Made by a program: the position numbers and the translations under genes. The notes beneath the pieces were generated by a model. It was given only the letters and a program-made list of their open reading frames with translations. It ran no database searches and was not told the origin of the DNA. Shown here piece after piece: positions 26,972 through 35,485 of a stretch of DNA of 64,000 nucleotides (position 1 is the first letter of the stretch; the number at the start of each line of letters is the position of its first letter). Source of the DNA: Streptomyces griseoluteus (GTDB taxonomy: Bacteria; Actinomycetota; Actinomycetes; Streptomycetales; Streptomycetaceae); contig NZ_SRRU01000001.1 in assembly GCF_004784465.1 (NCBI RefSeq), positions 620,001-684,000 of the forward strand, written 5' to 3'.

Positions 26972-27961
26972 ATGAGTGCCGCAGACACGACCACGCCTGC
27001 AAAGGTGCCGCCGCAGCGGCAGGCGCCCCCGCCCGGCCCGCCGCCCCGGCCCCGCCGCCCGGCCTCCGCCAAGGGCGGCGCCACCACTCCCTGGCTGCTC
27101 CTCGCGCCCTGTCTGCTGATCCTCGCCGGTGTCATGGGCTACCCCCTGGTCCGGCTGGTCACCCTGTCGTTCCAGAAGTTCGGCCAGTCCCAGCTCTGGG
27201 GCTTTAAGGAGCCGGAGTCCGTCGGCTTCGACAACTTCTCCAAGGTGCTGGGCGACGGCGACTTCTGGCAGGTCGTGCTGCGCACCGTCGTCTTCACCGC
27301 GGGCGCCGTCGTCTTCACGATGGTCCTCGGCATGCTGATCGCCCTGCTGCTCCAGCGGGTCTCCGGCTGGGTGAAGACCCTCATCAACATCGCGCTGGTG
27401 GCGAGTTGGGGCATGCCCGTCATCGTCGCCACCACCGTCTTCAAGTGGCTCTTCGACGCCGACTACGGCATCCTCAACGCCCTCATCAGCAAGCTGCCCG
27501 GCGTCGACCTGATCGGCCACAACTGGTTCGCCAGCGGCCCCGAGGGCCTCGCGGTGATCATGCTGCTGGTGGTCTGGGGCGCGGTGCCCTTCGTGGTCAT
27601 CACCCTCAGCGCCGGACTCACCCAGGTCCCCGCCGAGCTGGAGGAGGCCGCCCGGCTGGACGGCGCGGGTTCCTGGGGCGTCTTCCGGTACGTCACCCTG
27701 CCGGTGCTCAAGCCGGTGATCGTCATGCTGACGACCCTCTCGGTCATCTGGGACATGGGTGTCTTCCCGCAGGTCTTCGTGATGCGCAACGGCCACCCCG
27801 AGGCCCAGTTCCAGCTCCTCACCACCTACTCCTACGACCGCGCCTTCGTGGTCAACGACTACGCCCAGGGCTCCGCCATCGCCCTCATCACCGTGGTGCT
27901 GCTGCTCGGCGTCGTCGCCGTCTACATGCGCCAGATGCTCAAGATCGGAGAGGTCGAGTGA
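26972..27961 (+). CDS. dasB: Chitobiose ABC transporter permease
   Basis: A 329-residue permease with a proline-rich cytoplasmic N-terminus (about 35 residues) and six membrane helices. The EAA loop that contacts the ATPase is present (ELEEAARLDGAGSWGVF). It pairs with DasC. No ATPase gene lies here, in keeping with use of the distant MsiK. ATG at 26972 has GAGGAG upstream. Its stop overlaps the dasC start (GTGA). Confidence 0.95.
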   Translation: MSAADTTTPAKVPPQRQAPPPGPPPRPRRPASAKGGATTPWLLLAPCLLILAGVMGYPLVRLVTLSFQKFGQSQLWGFKEPESVGFDNFSKVLGDGDFWQVVLRTVVFTAGAVVFTMVLGMLIALLLQRVSGWVKTLINIALVASWGMPVIVATTVFKWLFDADYGILNALISKLPGVDLIGHNWFASGPEGLAVIMLLVVWGAVPFVVITLSAGLTQVPAELEEAARLDGAGSWGVFRYVTLPVLKPVIVMLTTLSVIWDMGVFPQVFVMRNGHPEAQFQLLTTYSYDRAFVVNDYAQGSAIALITVVLLLGVVAVYMRQMLKIGEVE

Positions 27962-28800
27962 CCAGCACGGCTTCCCCCGCCCGCCGGACCTCCAAGGCCG
28001 GCTGGAACATCCTCGGTCTCCTCGTCGCCGCCACCGCGGGCTTCCCCGTCTACTGGATGCTCGACACCGCGATCAAGCCGGCCAAGGACGCCATCGACCC
28101 CGACCCGAGCCTGCTGCCCACCGGGTTCACCCTGGACAACTTCAGCCGGGCCTTCGACATCGCCGACTTCTGGGGGCCGGTCGGCCGCAGCCTGGTCGTC
28201 TCGCTGTCCGTGGTCCTCATCGGCGTCGTCGTCGGCATGCTCGCCGCGCTCGCCATCTCCCGGTTCGCCTTCCGGGGCCGGAAGATCGTGATCGTCGGCA
28301 TCCTCGCGGTGCAGATGGTCCCGCTCGTCGCCATGATCATCCCGGTCTTCCTGCTGCTGAACGACCTGCATCAGTACGACAAGCTCACCGGCCTGATCAT
28401 CACCTATCTGACCTTCATCCTGCCGTTCACGGTGTGGACCCTGCGCGGCTTCATCGTCAACATCCCGCGCGAGCTGGAGGAGGCGGCCATGGTCGACGGC
28501 TGCTCCCGCACCGGCGCCTTCGTCCGCGTGGTCTTCCCGCTGCTCGCCCCCGGCATGGTCGCCACCTCGGTCTACGGCTTCATCCAGGCGTGGAACGAGT
28601 ACCTCTACGCCCTGATGCTGCTCAGCCAGGAGAACCAGACGGCCACCGTCTGGCTCGGCAACTTCACCACCAAGCACGGCACCGAATACGCCCCGATGAT
28701 GGCCGGCGCCACCATGATGGCCGTGCCGATCGTCGTGCTGTTCCTCCTCGTCCAGCGCAAGATGGCCGCGGGGCTGACCGCGGGCGCCGTGAAGGGATAA
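27958..28800 (+). CDS. dasC: Chitobiose ABC transporter permease
   Basis: A 280-residue permease with six membrane helices and the EAA loop ELEEAAMVDGCSRTGAF. It is the second half of the membrane channel formed with DasB. The GTG start is coupled to the dasB stop. It ends nine bases before the dasD start, so dasBCD form one unit. Confidence 0.95.
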   Translation: MTSTASPARRTSKAGWNILGLLVAATAGFPVYWMLDTAIKPAKDAIDPDPSLLPTGFTLDNFSRAFDIADFWGPVGRSLVVSLSVVLIGVVVGMLAALAISRFAFRGRKIVIVGILAVQMVPLVAMIIPVFLLLNDLHQYDKLTGLIITYLTFILPFTVWTLRGFIVNIPRELEEAAMVDGCSRTGAFVRVVFPLLAPGMVATSVYGFIQAWNEYLYALMLLSQENQTATVWLGNFTTKHGTEYAPMMAGATMMAVPIVVLFLLVQRKMAAGLTAGAVKG

Positions 28801-28809
28801 CGCCACCCG

Positions 28810-30291
28810 ATGACGACAATCGCCCGCGGTACGGACACCCTGACGCGCGACGCGCTCACCGTCCTCCAGCCCGGCTTCACCGGCACCACCGCCCCCGACT
28901 GGCTGCTGCGCCGGCTCGGCGAGGGCCTCACCTCGGTCGGCCTGTTCGGCCGCAACATCGTCTCCCCCGAGCAACTGTCGGCGCTGACCGCCCAGTTGCG
29001 TACCGAGCGGCCCGACGTACTGGTGGCCATCGACGAGGAGGGCGGGGACGTCACCCGCCTTGAGGCCCGTACCGGCTCCTCCTTCCCCGGCAACCACGCC
29101 CTCGGGGCGGTGGACGACGTGGAGCTGACCCAGGCCGTCGCCCGGGAACTCGGCCGCCGTCTCGCCGCCTGCGGGGTGCACCTCAACTGGGCGCCCTCCG
29201 CCGACGTCAACTCCAACCCCGACAACCCGGTCATCGGCGTCCGCTCCTTCGGCGCCGACACCGGCCTGGTCGCCCGGCACACCGCCGCCTATGTCACCGG
29301 CCTGCAGTCCGCCGGGGTCGCGGCCTGCACCAAGCACTTCCCGGGCCACGGCGACACCGCCGTCGACTCCCATCACGCGCTGCCCCGCATCGACGTGGCC
29401 GCCGACGTGCTCCAGGCCCGTGAACTCGCGCCCTTCCGGGCCGCCCTCGCGGCGGGCACCCGCGCGGTGATGAGCGCCCACATCCTGGTCCCCGCGCTGG
29501 ACCCGGACCGCCCCGCGACCCTCTCCCGGCCGGTCCTCACCGACCTGCTGCGCGGCGAACTCGGCTACCAGGGGCTGATCGTCACCGACGGCATGGAGAT
29601 GCGCGCCGTCTCCGGCACCTACGGCATCGAGCACGGCAGCGTCCTCGCCGTCGCGGCGGGCGCCGACGCCATCTGTGTGGGCGGCGGCCTCGCCGACGAC
29701 GAGACGGTACGGCGGCTGCGCGACGCCCTGGTGGGCGCCGTGCGCTCCGGCGAACTCTCCGAGGAGCGCCTCGCGGACGCGGCCCGCCGGGTGCGCGAAC
29801 TGGCCGCCTGGACGGCGAACGGGACCACCGGGGAGACCGCCCCCGACCCCGGGGCCGGACTGCGCGCGGCCCGCCGGGCCCTGACGGTGACCGGCGGCGA
29901 GTCCTTCATCCCGCTCACCGAGGCGCCCTACGTCGCCGCCTTCACCCCGGTCGCCAACATCGCGGTGGGTGACGAGACCCCCTGGGGCGTGGCCGCGGAG
30001 CTGTCCAGGCTGCTGCCGGGCACCGGCACCGGAAGCTTCACCGGCGACTCGGCCGGCACCGACGCCCTCGCGGCGGCGGGGGAGCGCCGACTGGTCGCGG
30101 TGGTCCGCGACGAACACCGCCACCCCTGGATGGCCAAGGCCCTGACCACCCTCCTGACCGCCCGCCCGGACACCGTGGTCGTCGAGATGGGCGTCCCCCA
30201 GTCCCCGCCCCGAGGCCACCTCCACCTCGCCACCCACGGCGCGGCCCGCGTCTGCGGCCGGGCCGCGGCGGAGGTCATCGCGGGGGCGTGA
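28810..30291 (+). CDS. dasD: Beta-N-acetylglucosaminidase, glycoside hydrolase family 3
   Basis: A 493-residue GH3 enzyme. It has the NagZ-type KHFPGHGDT motif near residue 178 followed by DSHHALP (acid/base His), and the nucleophile Asp in VTDGMEM near residue 260. No signal peptide is visible, so it should act inside the cell on chitobiose delivered by DasABC and release GlcNAc. It is cotranscribed with dasC. A convergent terminator follows. Confidence 0.93.
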   Translation: MTTIARGTDTLTRDALTVLQPGFTGTTAPDWLLRRLGEGLTSVGLFGRNIVSPEQLSALTAQLRTERPDVLVAIDEEGGDVTRLEARTGSSFPGNHALGAVDDVELTQAVARELGRRLAACGVHLNWAPSADVNSNPDNPVIGVRSFGADTGLVARHTAAYVTGLQSAGVAACTKHFPGHGDTAVDSHHALPRIDVAADVLQARELAPFRAALAAGTRAVMSAHILVPALDPDRPATLSRPVLTDLLRGELGYQGLIVTDGMEMRAVSGTYGIEHGSVLAVAAGADAICVGGGLADDETVRRLRDALVGAVRSGELSEERLADAARRVRELAAWTANGTTGETAPDPGAGLRAARRALTVTGGESFIPLTEAPYVAAFTPVANIAVGDETPWGVAAELSRLLPGTGTGSFTGDSAGTDALAAAGERRLVAVVRDEHRHPWMAKALTTLLTARPDTVVVEMGVPQSPPRGHLHLATHGAARVCGRAAAEVIAGA

Positions 30292-30300
30292 GCCCGCACC

Positions 30301-30329
30301 CGGTCCCCGTGGTGCGCCCACGGGGACCG
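30301..30329. terminator. Convergent terminator between dasD and nagB
   Basis: A 12-bp perfect stem CGGTCCCCGTGG with a 5-base loop lies between the two convergent genes and can serve both. Confidence 0.8.
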
Positions 30330-30337
30330 GGGTGTCT

Positions 30338-31123
30338 CTACAGGCCCTGCCACTCCGGCTTGTGGGTGTAGGTGTGGCGGAAGTAGTCCGCGAGCTTCAG
30401 CTTGGAGGCGGCGGCCTCGTCGGCGACGACCGTGGCGTGCGGATGGAGCTGGAGGGCGGAGGCGGGGCAGACCGCCGCGACCGGGCCCTCGACGGTGGCG
30501 GCGACCGCGTCCGCCTTGCCCTCGCCGGTGGCGAGCAGCACCAGGTGGCGGGCCTCCAGGATGGTGCCGATGCCCTGGGTGATCACGTGGTGCGGTACCT
30601 GGTCGATGTCGCCGTCGAAGAAGCGGGCGTTGTCGATCCGGGTCTGCTCGGTCAGCGTCTTGATCCGGGTGCGCGAGGCGAGCGAGGAGCACGGTTCGTT
30701 GAACCCGATGTGCCCGTCCGTGCCGATGCCGAGGAGCTGGAGGTCCACGCCTCCGGCCGCGGCGAGCGCCCGGTCGTACTCCTCGCACGCCGCCTGCACG
30801 TCGTCGGCGGTGCCGTCCGGGCCGGTGAACGCGTCCATGGGGATGCCGAGCGGCTCCAGCACCTCGCGGCGCAGCACCGAGCGGTAGGACTCGGGGTGGT
30901 CGGCGGGCAGCCCCACGTATTCGTCGAGCTGGGCGATCCTGGCCCGGTGGGTGTCCACCTCGCCCGCGCGCACCTTGGCCGCGAGGGCCTGGTAGACGGG
31001 CAGCGGGGTGGAGCCGGTGGCCACCCCGAGCAGGGCGTCGGGCTTGCGGCGAAGCAACTGGGCCATGGATTCGGCTATCAGCTCGCCGCCCGCCGCGGCG
31101 TCCGGGACGATGACAACTTCCAC
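30338..31123 (-). CDS. nagB: Glucosamine-6-phosphate deaminase
   Basis: A 261-residue enzyme turning glucosamine-6-phosphate into fructose-6-phosphate and ammonia. Family parts are GVATGSTPLPVY, QLDEYVGL and GIGTDGHIGFNEP. It removes the inducer of DasR, so it closes the regulatory loop of the das locus. The GTG start at 31123 gives VEVVIVPD, as in other Streptomyces. A dre operator lies about 60 bases upstream. Confidence 0.95.
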   Translation of the reverse strand: MEVVIVPDAAAGGELIAESMAQLLRRKPDALLGVATGSTPLPVYQALAAKVRAGEVDTHRARIAQLDEYVGLPADHPESYRSVLRREVLEPLGIPMDAFTGPDGTADDVQAACEEYDRALAAAGGVDLQLLGIGTDGHIGFNEPCSSLASRTRIKTLTEQTRIDNARFFDGDIDQVPHHVITQGIGTILEARHLVLLATGEGKADAVAATVEGPVAAVCPASALQLHPHATVVADEAAASKLKLADYFRHTYTHKPEWQGL

Positions 31124-31184
31124 GCTGGGCCTGCCGATCTGGAAGAGGGCCGACGGTCGCTGGGGACCGGGGGAGCGCTGGCTG

Positions 31185-31200
31185 TGTGGTTTAGACCAAT
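31185..31200. promoter_or_regulatory. DasR operator (dre) of nagB
   Basis: TGTGGTTTAGACCAAT matches the dre consensus at 12 of 16 positions and lies 62 bases before the nagB start. DasR control of nagB is established in S. coelicolor. Confidence 0.85.
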
Positions 31201-31340
31201 CTAGCAGAGCGGCCCCCGCCGTACGTGGCGGAAATCGCCAGGCCGACGACCTCCCGCAGGCCCTTCGGCCGGGCTAGGCTGCCGGTACGGTGCGGCCCGC
31301 CGCCCACGGGTTCGGGGCCCCAAGGCCATGGACACGCCCG

Positions 31341-31356
31341 CGTGGTCTAGTCCAGA
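31341..31356. promoter_or_regulatory. Second dre-type site between nagB and the sensor kinase
   Basis: CGTGGTCTAGTCCAGA keeps the TGGTCTAG core and the CCA arm. It is 218 bases from the nagB start and about 250 bases before the sensor kinase start. It may act on either gene or by looping with the nagB site. Confidence 0.7.
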
Positions 31357-31608
31357 ATGCGGGAGAGGCTCCACGCAGGACGACAAGCTGACAAGCCTCC
31401 GTCTTCCCCGCACAGGAAGGCGGATCGAGGAACCGGCGCTCTCTGCCCTGACTGCTCCGGCTCCTCGGCCTTCGGCCGACCGGGACCGCACACCCCACGG
31501 CCGATGATGCTCCGGGCTGCGGCGCGGAGAGGGCTGAGGGTCCCTCTCAGGCGCCGCGGCCCGCGGGTGTCTTTTCGGCCAGTGACGCGGCCCCGGTACG
31601 CTCGCAGC

Positions 31609-33084
31609 GTGCCCTCCATGAACGAACTCGTCCGCCAGCACACCGCCCTCGGGGACACCGACCTCGAGTGGCTCCATCTGCTGGTCTCGGAGTGGCAACT
31701 GCTCTCCGACCTCTCCTTCGCCGATCTCGTCCTGTGGGTCCCCACCAGCGACGGCACCCGGTACGTCTCGGTCGCCCAGATGCGCCCGAACACCGGCCCG
31801 ACCTCCTACCAGGACGACATGGTCGGCCACCTGGTCCCGCGCGGCCGCCGCCCCATGCTGGACGCGGCCCTGGACGAGGGCCGGATCGTGCGCGAGGGCG
31901 ACCCGGAATGGCGCGAAGAGGTTCCCGTACGGGTCGAGTCCATCCCGGTCCGGCGCGAGGGCCGGGTCCTCGGGGTCATCGCCCGCAACACCAACCTGCT
32001 GACCGTGCGCACCCCGAGCCGGCTGGAACTCACCTACCTCCAGAGCGCCTCGGACCTCGCGCAGATGATCGCGGCCGGTTCCTTCCCGTTCCCCGACCAG
32101 CAGGTCGACATGGACGCCTCCCCGCGCGCGGGCGACGGCCTGATCCGGGTGGACGCCGACGGCATCGTCCAGTACGCCTCCCCGAACGCCCTCTCCGCCT
32201 ACCACCGGCTCGGTCTCGCCGCCGACCTGGTCGGCCACCACCTCGGCCGCACCACCGCCGAACTCGCCCCGACGAGGGGCCCGGTGGACGAGGCGCTCGC
32301 CAAGGCGGCCAGCGGCTACGCGCCCCGCGAGTTCGAGATCGAGGCGAACGACGGGGTCATCCAGTTCCGGTCCATCCCGCTCAAGCCCAAGGGCACGCGC
32401 ATCGGTTCCCTGGTGCTCTGCCGGGACGTCACCGAACTCCGGCGCCGCGAACGGGAGCTGATCACCAAGGACGCCACCATCCGGGAGATCCACCACCGGG
32501 TGAAGAACAACCTCCAGACGGTCGCCGCCCTGCTGCGGCTCCAGGCCCGGCGCATCGACTCCGAGCGAGGCCGGGAGGCGCTGGAGGAGGCCGTGCGCCG
32601 GGTCGGCTCCATCGCCATCGTGCACGAGACGCTGTCTCAGAACCTGGACGAGCGCGTGGAGTTCGACGACATCGCCGACCGGGTGCTGGCGATGGTCGCG
32701 GAGATCTCGCCGGGCAAGGTGACCGGCCGGCGCAGCGGCCGCTTCGGCTGGCTGGACGCCGAGGTCGCCACCCCGCTGTCGATGGTGCTGACCGAGGTGC
32801 TGCAGAACGCCCTGGAACACGGCTTCCGCGAGGGCGACACCGGCACGGTCGAGGTCTCGGCGGTGCGCGGCGGCACCACCAAGGAGGCCCGGCTGCTGGT
32901 CACCGTCCAGGACGACGGGGTCGGTCTGCCCGAGGGCTTCGACCCGCACACCGCGGGCAACCTCGGCCTCCAGATCGTGCGGACGCTGGTGGAGGGCGAG
33001 CTGGGCGGCACCTTCGACATGATCCCGGCACCGGAGCGCGGCACCCGGGTCATCCTCGACATCCCGGTGCGGCCGCAGAAGTGA
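31609..33084 (+). CDS. Sensor histidine kinase, HisKA_2 type with PAS (PdtaS-like)
   Basis: A 491-residue soluble kinase. An N-terminal GAF-like sensor region fills residues 1-160, a PAS-like domain about 175-290, then a HisKA_2 dimerisation segment with the phospho-His in REIHHRVKNNLQTV and an HATPase_c domain with DDGVGLP. The layout matches PdtaS, which signals to an ANTAR RNA-binding regulator in mycobacteria. No response regulator is adjacent. GTG at 31609 (or ATG at 31618) lacks a clear ribosome site, so the message may be leaderless. Confidence 0.85.
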   Translation: MPSMNELVRQHTALGDTDLEWLHLLVSEWQLLSDLSFADLVLWVPTSDGTRYVSVAQMRPNTGPTSYQDDMVGHLVPRGRRPMLDAALDEGRIVREGDPEWREEVPVRVESIPVRREGRVLGVIARNTNLLTVRTPSRLELTYLQSASDLAQMIAAGSFPFPDQQVDMDASPRAGDGLIRVDADGIVQYASPNALSAYHRLGLAADLVGHHLGRTTAELAPTRGPVDEALAKAASGYAPREFEIEANDGVIQFRSIPLKPKGTRIGSLVLCRDVTELRRRERELITKDATIREIHHRVKNNLQTVAALLRLQARRIDSERGREALEEAVRRVGSIAIVHETLSQNLDERVEFDDIADRVLAMVAEISPGKVTGRRSGRFGWLDAEVATPLSMVLTEVLQNALEHGFREGDTGTVEVSAVRGGTTKEARLLVTVQDDGVGLPEGFDPHTAGNLGLQIVRTLVEGELGGTFDMIPAPERGTRVILDIPVRPQK

Positions 33085-33115
33085 GGCGCCGCCAGATGGG
33101 CGCGGGCAAGCGAAA

Positions 33116-33143
33116 AGCCCCGGACCAGTGATGGTCCGAGGCT
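33116..33143 (+). terminator. Hairpin after the sensor kinase
   Basis: CGGACCA and TGGTCCG are separated by four bases, and an outer AGCC/GGCT pairing follows one mismatch. It lies about 30 bases past the stop. Confidence 0.6.
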
Positions 33144-33180
33144 GGTGCTCGTTGCTGAGCTGCTCCGCTGAGGCGGAGCC

Positions 33181-33210
33181 CCCCTGGTCCGGCGGAGCCG
33201 GGACCAGGGG
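33181..33210. terminator. Second hairpin between sensor kinase and wblE
   Basis: CCCCTGGTCC and GGACCAGGGG form a 10-bp stem with an inner GC pairing. It can stop either convergent gene. Confidence 0.6.
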
Positions 33211-33257
33211 AAAGCATCGGTGTGGTACTGCGCGCTGCGGCTCGGGGCGGGAGAAGC

Positions 33258-33292
33258 GTGGTGCCCGGTACGGGAGTTCCCGTCGGGCACCA
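33258..33292. terminator. wblE terminator hairpin
   Basis: GTGGTGCCCG/CGGGCACCAC forms the base and ACGGGA/TCCCGT the top of a long stem just beyond the wblE stop. Confidence 0.75.
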
Positions 33293-33330
33293 CGCGCCGC
33301 CAAGCTCAGGCTGTCAGCAGGGGTGACTCG

Positions 33331-33588
33331 TCAGGCAGAAGCCTGGCGAGCACGGTTGCGGGCGGCGCGGCGCTTCATCGCGCGACGCTCGTCCTCGCTC
33401 AGACCACCCCAGACGCCGGAGTCCTGACCGGACTCGAGCGCCCACTGCAGACACTGCTCGATCACCGGGCAGCGACGGCAGACGGCCTTGGCTTCCTCGA
33501 TCTGCAGCAGCGCGGGACCGGTGTTGCCGATGGGGAAGAACAGCTCGGGGTCTTCCTCGCGGCAAACGGCGTTGTGACGCCAGTCCAT
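33331..33588 (-). CDS. wblE: WhiB-like iron-sulfur regulator WblE
   Basis: An 85-residue Wbl protein. The four cluster cysteines are at C9 and in C-R-R-C plus a later Cys (VCRRCPVIEQC), and the beta-turn GVWGG and basic C-terminus RRAARNRAR are present. Wbl proteins carry an oxygen- and NO-sensitive [4Fe-4S] cluster and bind the housekeeping sigma factor. WblE is conserved across actinobacteria (WhiB1 in mycobacteria). ATG at 33588 has AAGGAGAGG upstream. Confidence 0.95.
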   Translation of the reverse strand: MDWRHNAVCREEDPELFFPIGNTGPALLQIEEAKAVCRRCPVIEQCLQWALESGQDSGVWGGLSEDERRAMKRRAARNRARQASA

Positions 33589-33908
33589 GGCTGCTACCTC
33601 TCCTTGGTATTACATGCAGATTGCTTGTGAATGTGAACGCTTTCACGAGTCCCTCAACAAGTGAAGGGCCGATCACCGGGTCTCCCCGGCGTGGTCCTTT
33701 GTTTTGAAGAGGGGTTCTGGCGACCACTGGAAGCCGGTCTTGCGGGCCGTCCCGATCGCCATGTAGAGACTCGCAAACCTCGGCGGCGGATACAACCCCT
33801 TCCCGAAGATTTTTTTTGATTCCTCGGTGTCGACTAGGTCACAGCCGTACTTCCATGGGGTGGACGGTGGCCTAAACGTTCGAGTGAAAGGACTTTGGCC
33901 TGTTCCGC
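33589..33908. other. wblE upstream region
   Basis: About 320 bp with lower GC than the surroundings. It holds a GTGAACGCTTTCAC palindrome (33633-33646) about 45 bases before wblE and an unusual run of eight T at 33810-33817. An open frame across it (33673-33912) lacks codon bias typical of the genome and is not called. wblE transcription must begin here. Confidence 0.5.
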
Positions 33909-34877
33909 TCACACAATCACACGCAGTGCACGGCGAACGCCTGTGAACGTCACGCTCGTCCGCAGCCCCAGGTGGTCACCGTCCATCTGAAGGGGCAGAG
34001 GGACCTTCGAATGCAAGGTGAAGCGGTCCAGGTCGTGCAGCGAGACCGCGTGTCTTCCATGGGGTCCCCGCTCGGGGGACGAAGTGAGCAACTGGGTCGC
34101 ATACCGGGCAACCGCGGCCGTGGAGAGCCGCTTCAGGCCGAGCACGTCGATGCCTTTATCGAACGACGCCTTAGGTGATGTGTACATCGGGCGATTGCCG
34201 AGATACGTCCACGGCGATGTGTTCGAGACTATGGCGACGGCGAGATCCGACACCGGTTCCGCACCCGGTCGTTGCAGGGTGATGGTGCCGTGCCTGCGAT
34301 TCGGTTCACCCATGAACTGCCTTGCTACTTGGCGGACATAGAGCGCGTGCGTCGACTTCTTGCCGCGCTCCCGTTCCCTTTCGACTCTGCCCACAACTCC
34401 GGCATCGAAGCCGAGTCCGGCGTTGAAAGTGAACCAGCGCTCCGGCACCGCCTCGTCCGCGGTGCCCGGCGTACCCGAGGTGAGTCCGAGGCCCACCACG
34501 CGTTCCCGGCGCTCGCGCAGGGCGTCCAGCAGGGCGCCGGTCGCCTCGACGGGATCGTTGGGCAGGCCGAGCGCGCGGGCGAAGACATTGGTCGAGCCGC
34601 CGGGGACCACCGCGAGACCGGGCAGCCGCTCGGGGTCCGGGCCGGCGTGCAGCAGGCCGTTGACCACCTCGTTCACGGTCCCGTCGCCGCCGAGGGCCAC
34701 CACCATGTCGATGTCGTCACTCTCCGCAGCCGACCGCCCCAGATCGCGCGCGTGACCGCGGTACTCGGTGTTGACGACATCCAGCTTCATCTCGCTGGCG
34801 AGGGCGTGGATCAGTACGTCGCGTCTGCGGGCGCTTGTGGTGGTTGCCGCCGGATTGACCACGAGAAGTGCACGCAT
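33909..34877 (-). CDS. Diacylglycerol/lipid kinase
   Basis: A 322-residue kinase of the DAGK catalytic family. The nucleotide loop GGDGTVNEVVNG is near residue 64 and the conserved PGGSTNVFARALG near 92. Such enzymes phosphorylate diacylglycerol or sphingoid-like lipids and recycle membrane lipid. The ATG at 34877 gives MRALLVVNPAA, the usual start. It diverges from the small membrane protein gene. Confidence 0.9.
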   Translation of the reverse strand: MRALLVVNPAATTTSARRRDVLIHALASEMKLDVVNTEYRGHARDLGRSAAESDDIDMVVALGGDGTVNEVVNGLLHAGPDPERLPGLAVVPGGSTNVFARALGLPNDPVEATGALLDALRERRERVVGLGLTSGTPGTADEAVPERWFTFNAGLGFDAGVVGRVERERERGKKSTHALYVRQVARQFMGEPNRRHGTITLQRPGAEPVSDLAVAIVSNTSPWTYLGNRPMYTSPKASFDKGIDVLGLKRLSTAAVARYATQLLTSSPERGPHGRHAVSLHDLDRFTLHSKVPLPLQMDGDHLGLRTSVTFTGVRRALRVIV

Positions 34878-35002
34878 GCATGGCAGCGTACCTACTGGGG
34901 GGTATCCGGCCCAGGGAGAGCCGGAGATCCATGGACGAAGAGGGCGTGAGCCTCACCACGCACCCTCCGGGGTCCGTCGCGCACGGGGGCTACCCTTCTC
35001 GG

Positions 35003-35467
35003 GTGAGCAGTGAGCAGACCCCCGCGCAGACCTCCGTGCCGGAGACCGACGGCACCGCCCCGGCCGCCGGAGAGCGCCCGCGCCGCCTGACGTACGCCGC
35101 CGCGCTGGCCGCGCTGGAGGGGATCGCCCTCGTCGTGGCGGGCGGGTGGATTCTCGCGCTCGGTCTGGCCGGCGCCCCCGAGAGCCGTCAGCAGGCGGTC
35201 ACGGGCGGGATCACCCTGCTGGTGCTCGCGCTGCTGCCGCTGCTCGCCGCGCGGGGGCTGTGGCAGGTGCGCCGCTGGAGCCGGGGCCCCGCCGTCATCA
35301 CCCAGATCCTCGCGCTGCCGGTCGCCTACAACCTGCTCCAGGCCGACAGCATCGCCATCGGGGCGGGCATCGCCCTCGCCGTGGTCTCGGTGACCGCGCT
35401 GGTGCTGCTGGTCAACCCGGCCACGACCCGCGCCCTGGGGATCACCGGGCCGGGCCGCACCGAATAA
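35003..35467 (+). CDS. Four-helix membrane protein, unknown function
   Basis: A 154-residue protein with a ~40-residue hydrophilic N-terminus and about four hydrophobic helices (for example LEGIALVVAGGWILALGLAG). The GTG at 35003 is chosen because upstream codons are not protein-like. It converges on sigH, ending 18 bases before the sigH stop. Conserved in Streptomyces, no known role. Confidence 0.7.
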   Translation: MSSEQTPAQTSVPETDGTAPAAGERPRRLTYAAALAALEGIALVVAGGWILALGLAGAPESRQQAVTGGITLLVLALLPLLAARGLWQVRRWSRGPAVITQILALPVAYNLLQADSIAIGAGIALAVVSVTALVLLVNPATTRALGITGPGRTE

Positions 35468-35485
35468 CACCCCGCCCGGGCGCCT

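Larger units (their letters stand above)
31124..31608. other. Intergenic region nagB / sensor kinase
   Basis: About 485 bp between divergent genes. It contains the two dre-type sites listed separately. The remaining sequence is GC-rich with no supported ORF. Confidence 0.6.

Noticed and set aside
31357..31608. N-terminal extension of the sensor kinase
   Set aside because: The open frame continues upstream but is Arg/Pro-rich noise; the conserved sequence begins at VPSMNELV.
33673..33912. 79-residue minus-strand frame upstream of wblE
   Set aside because: Its codon use and composition do not look like Streptomyces coding sequence, and it covers the region where wblE must be transcribed from.
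34868..35002. Longer start for the four-helix membrane protein
   Set aside because: The added 45 residues are not protein-like and overlap the divergent lipid kinase start; the GTG at 35003 is more credible.
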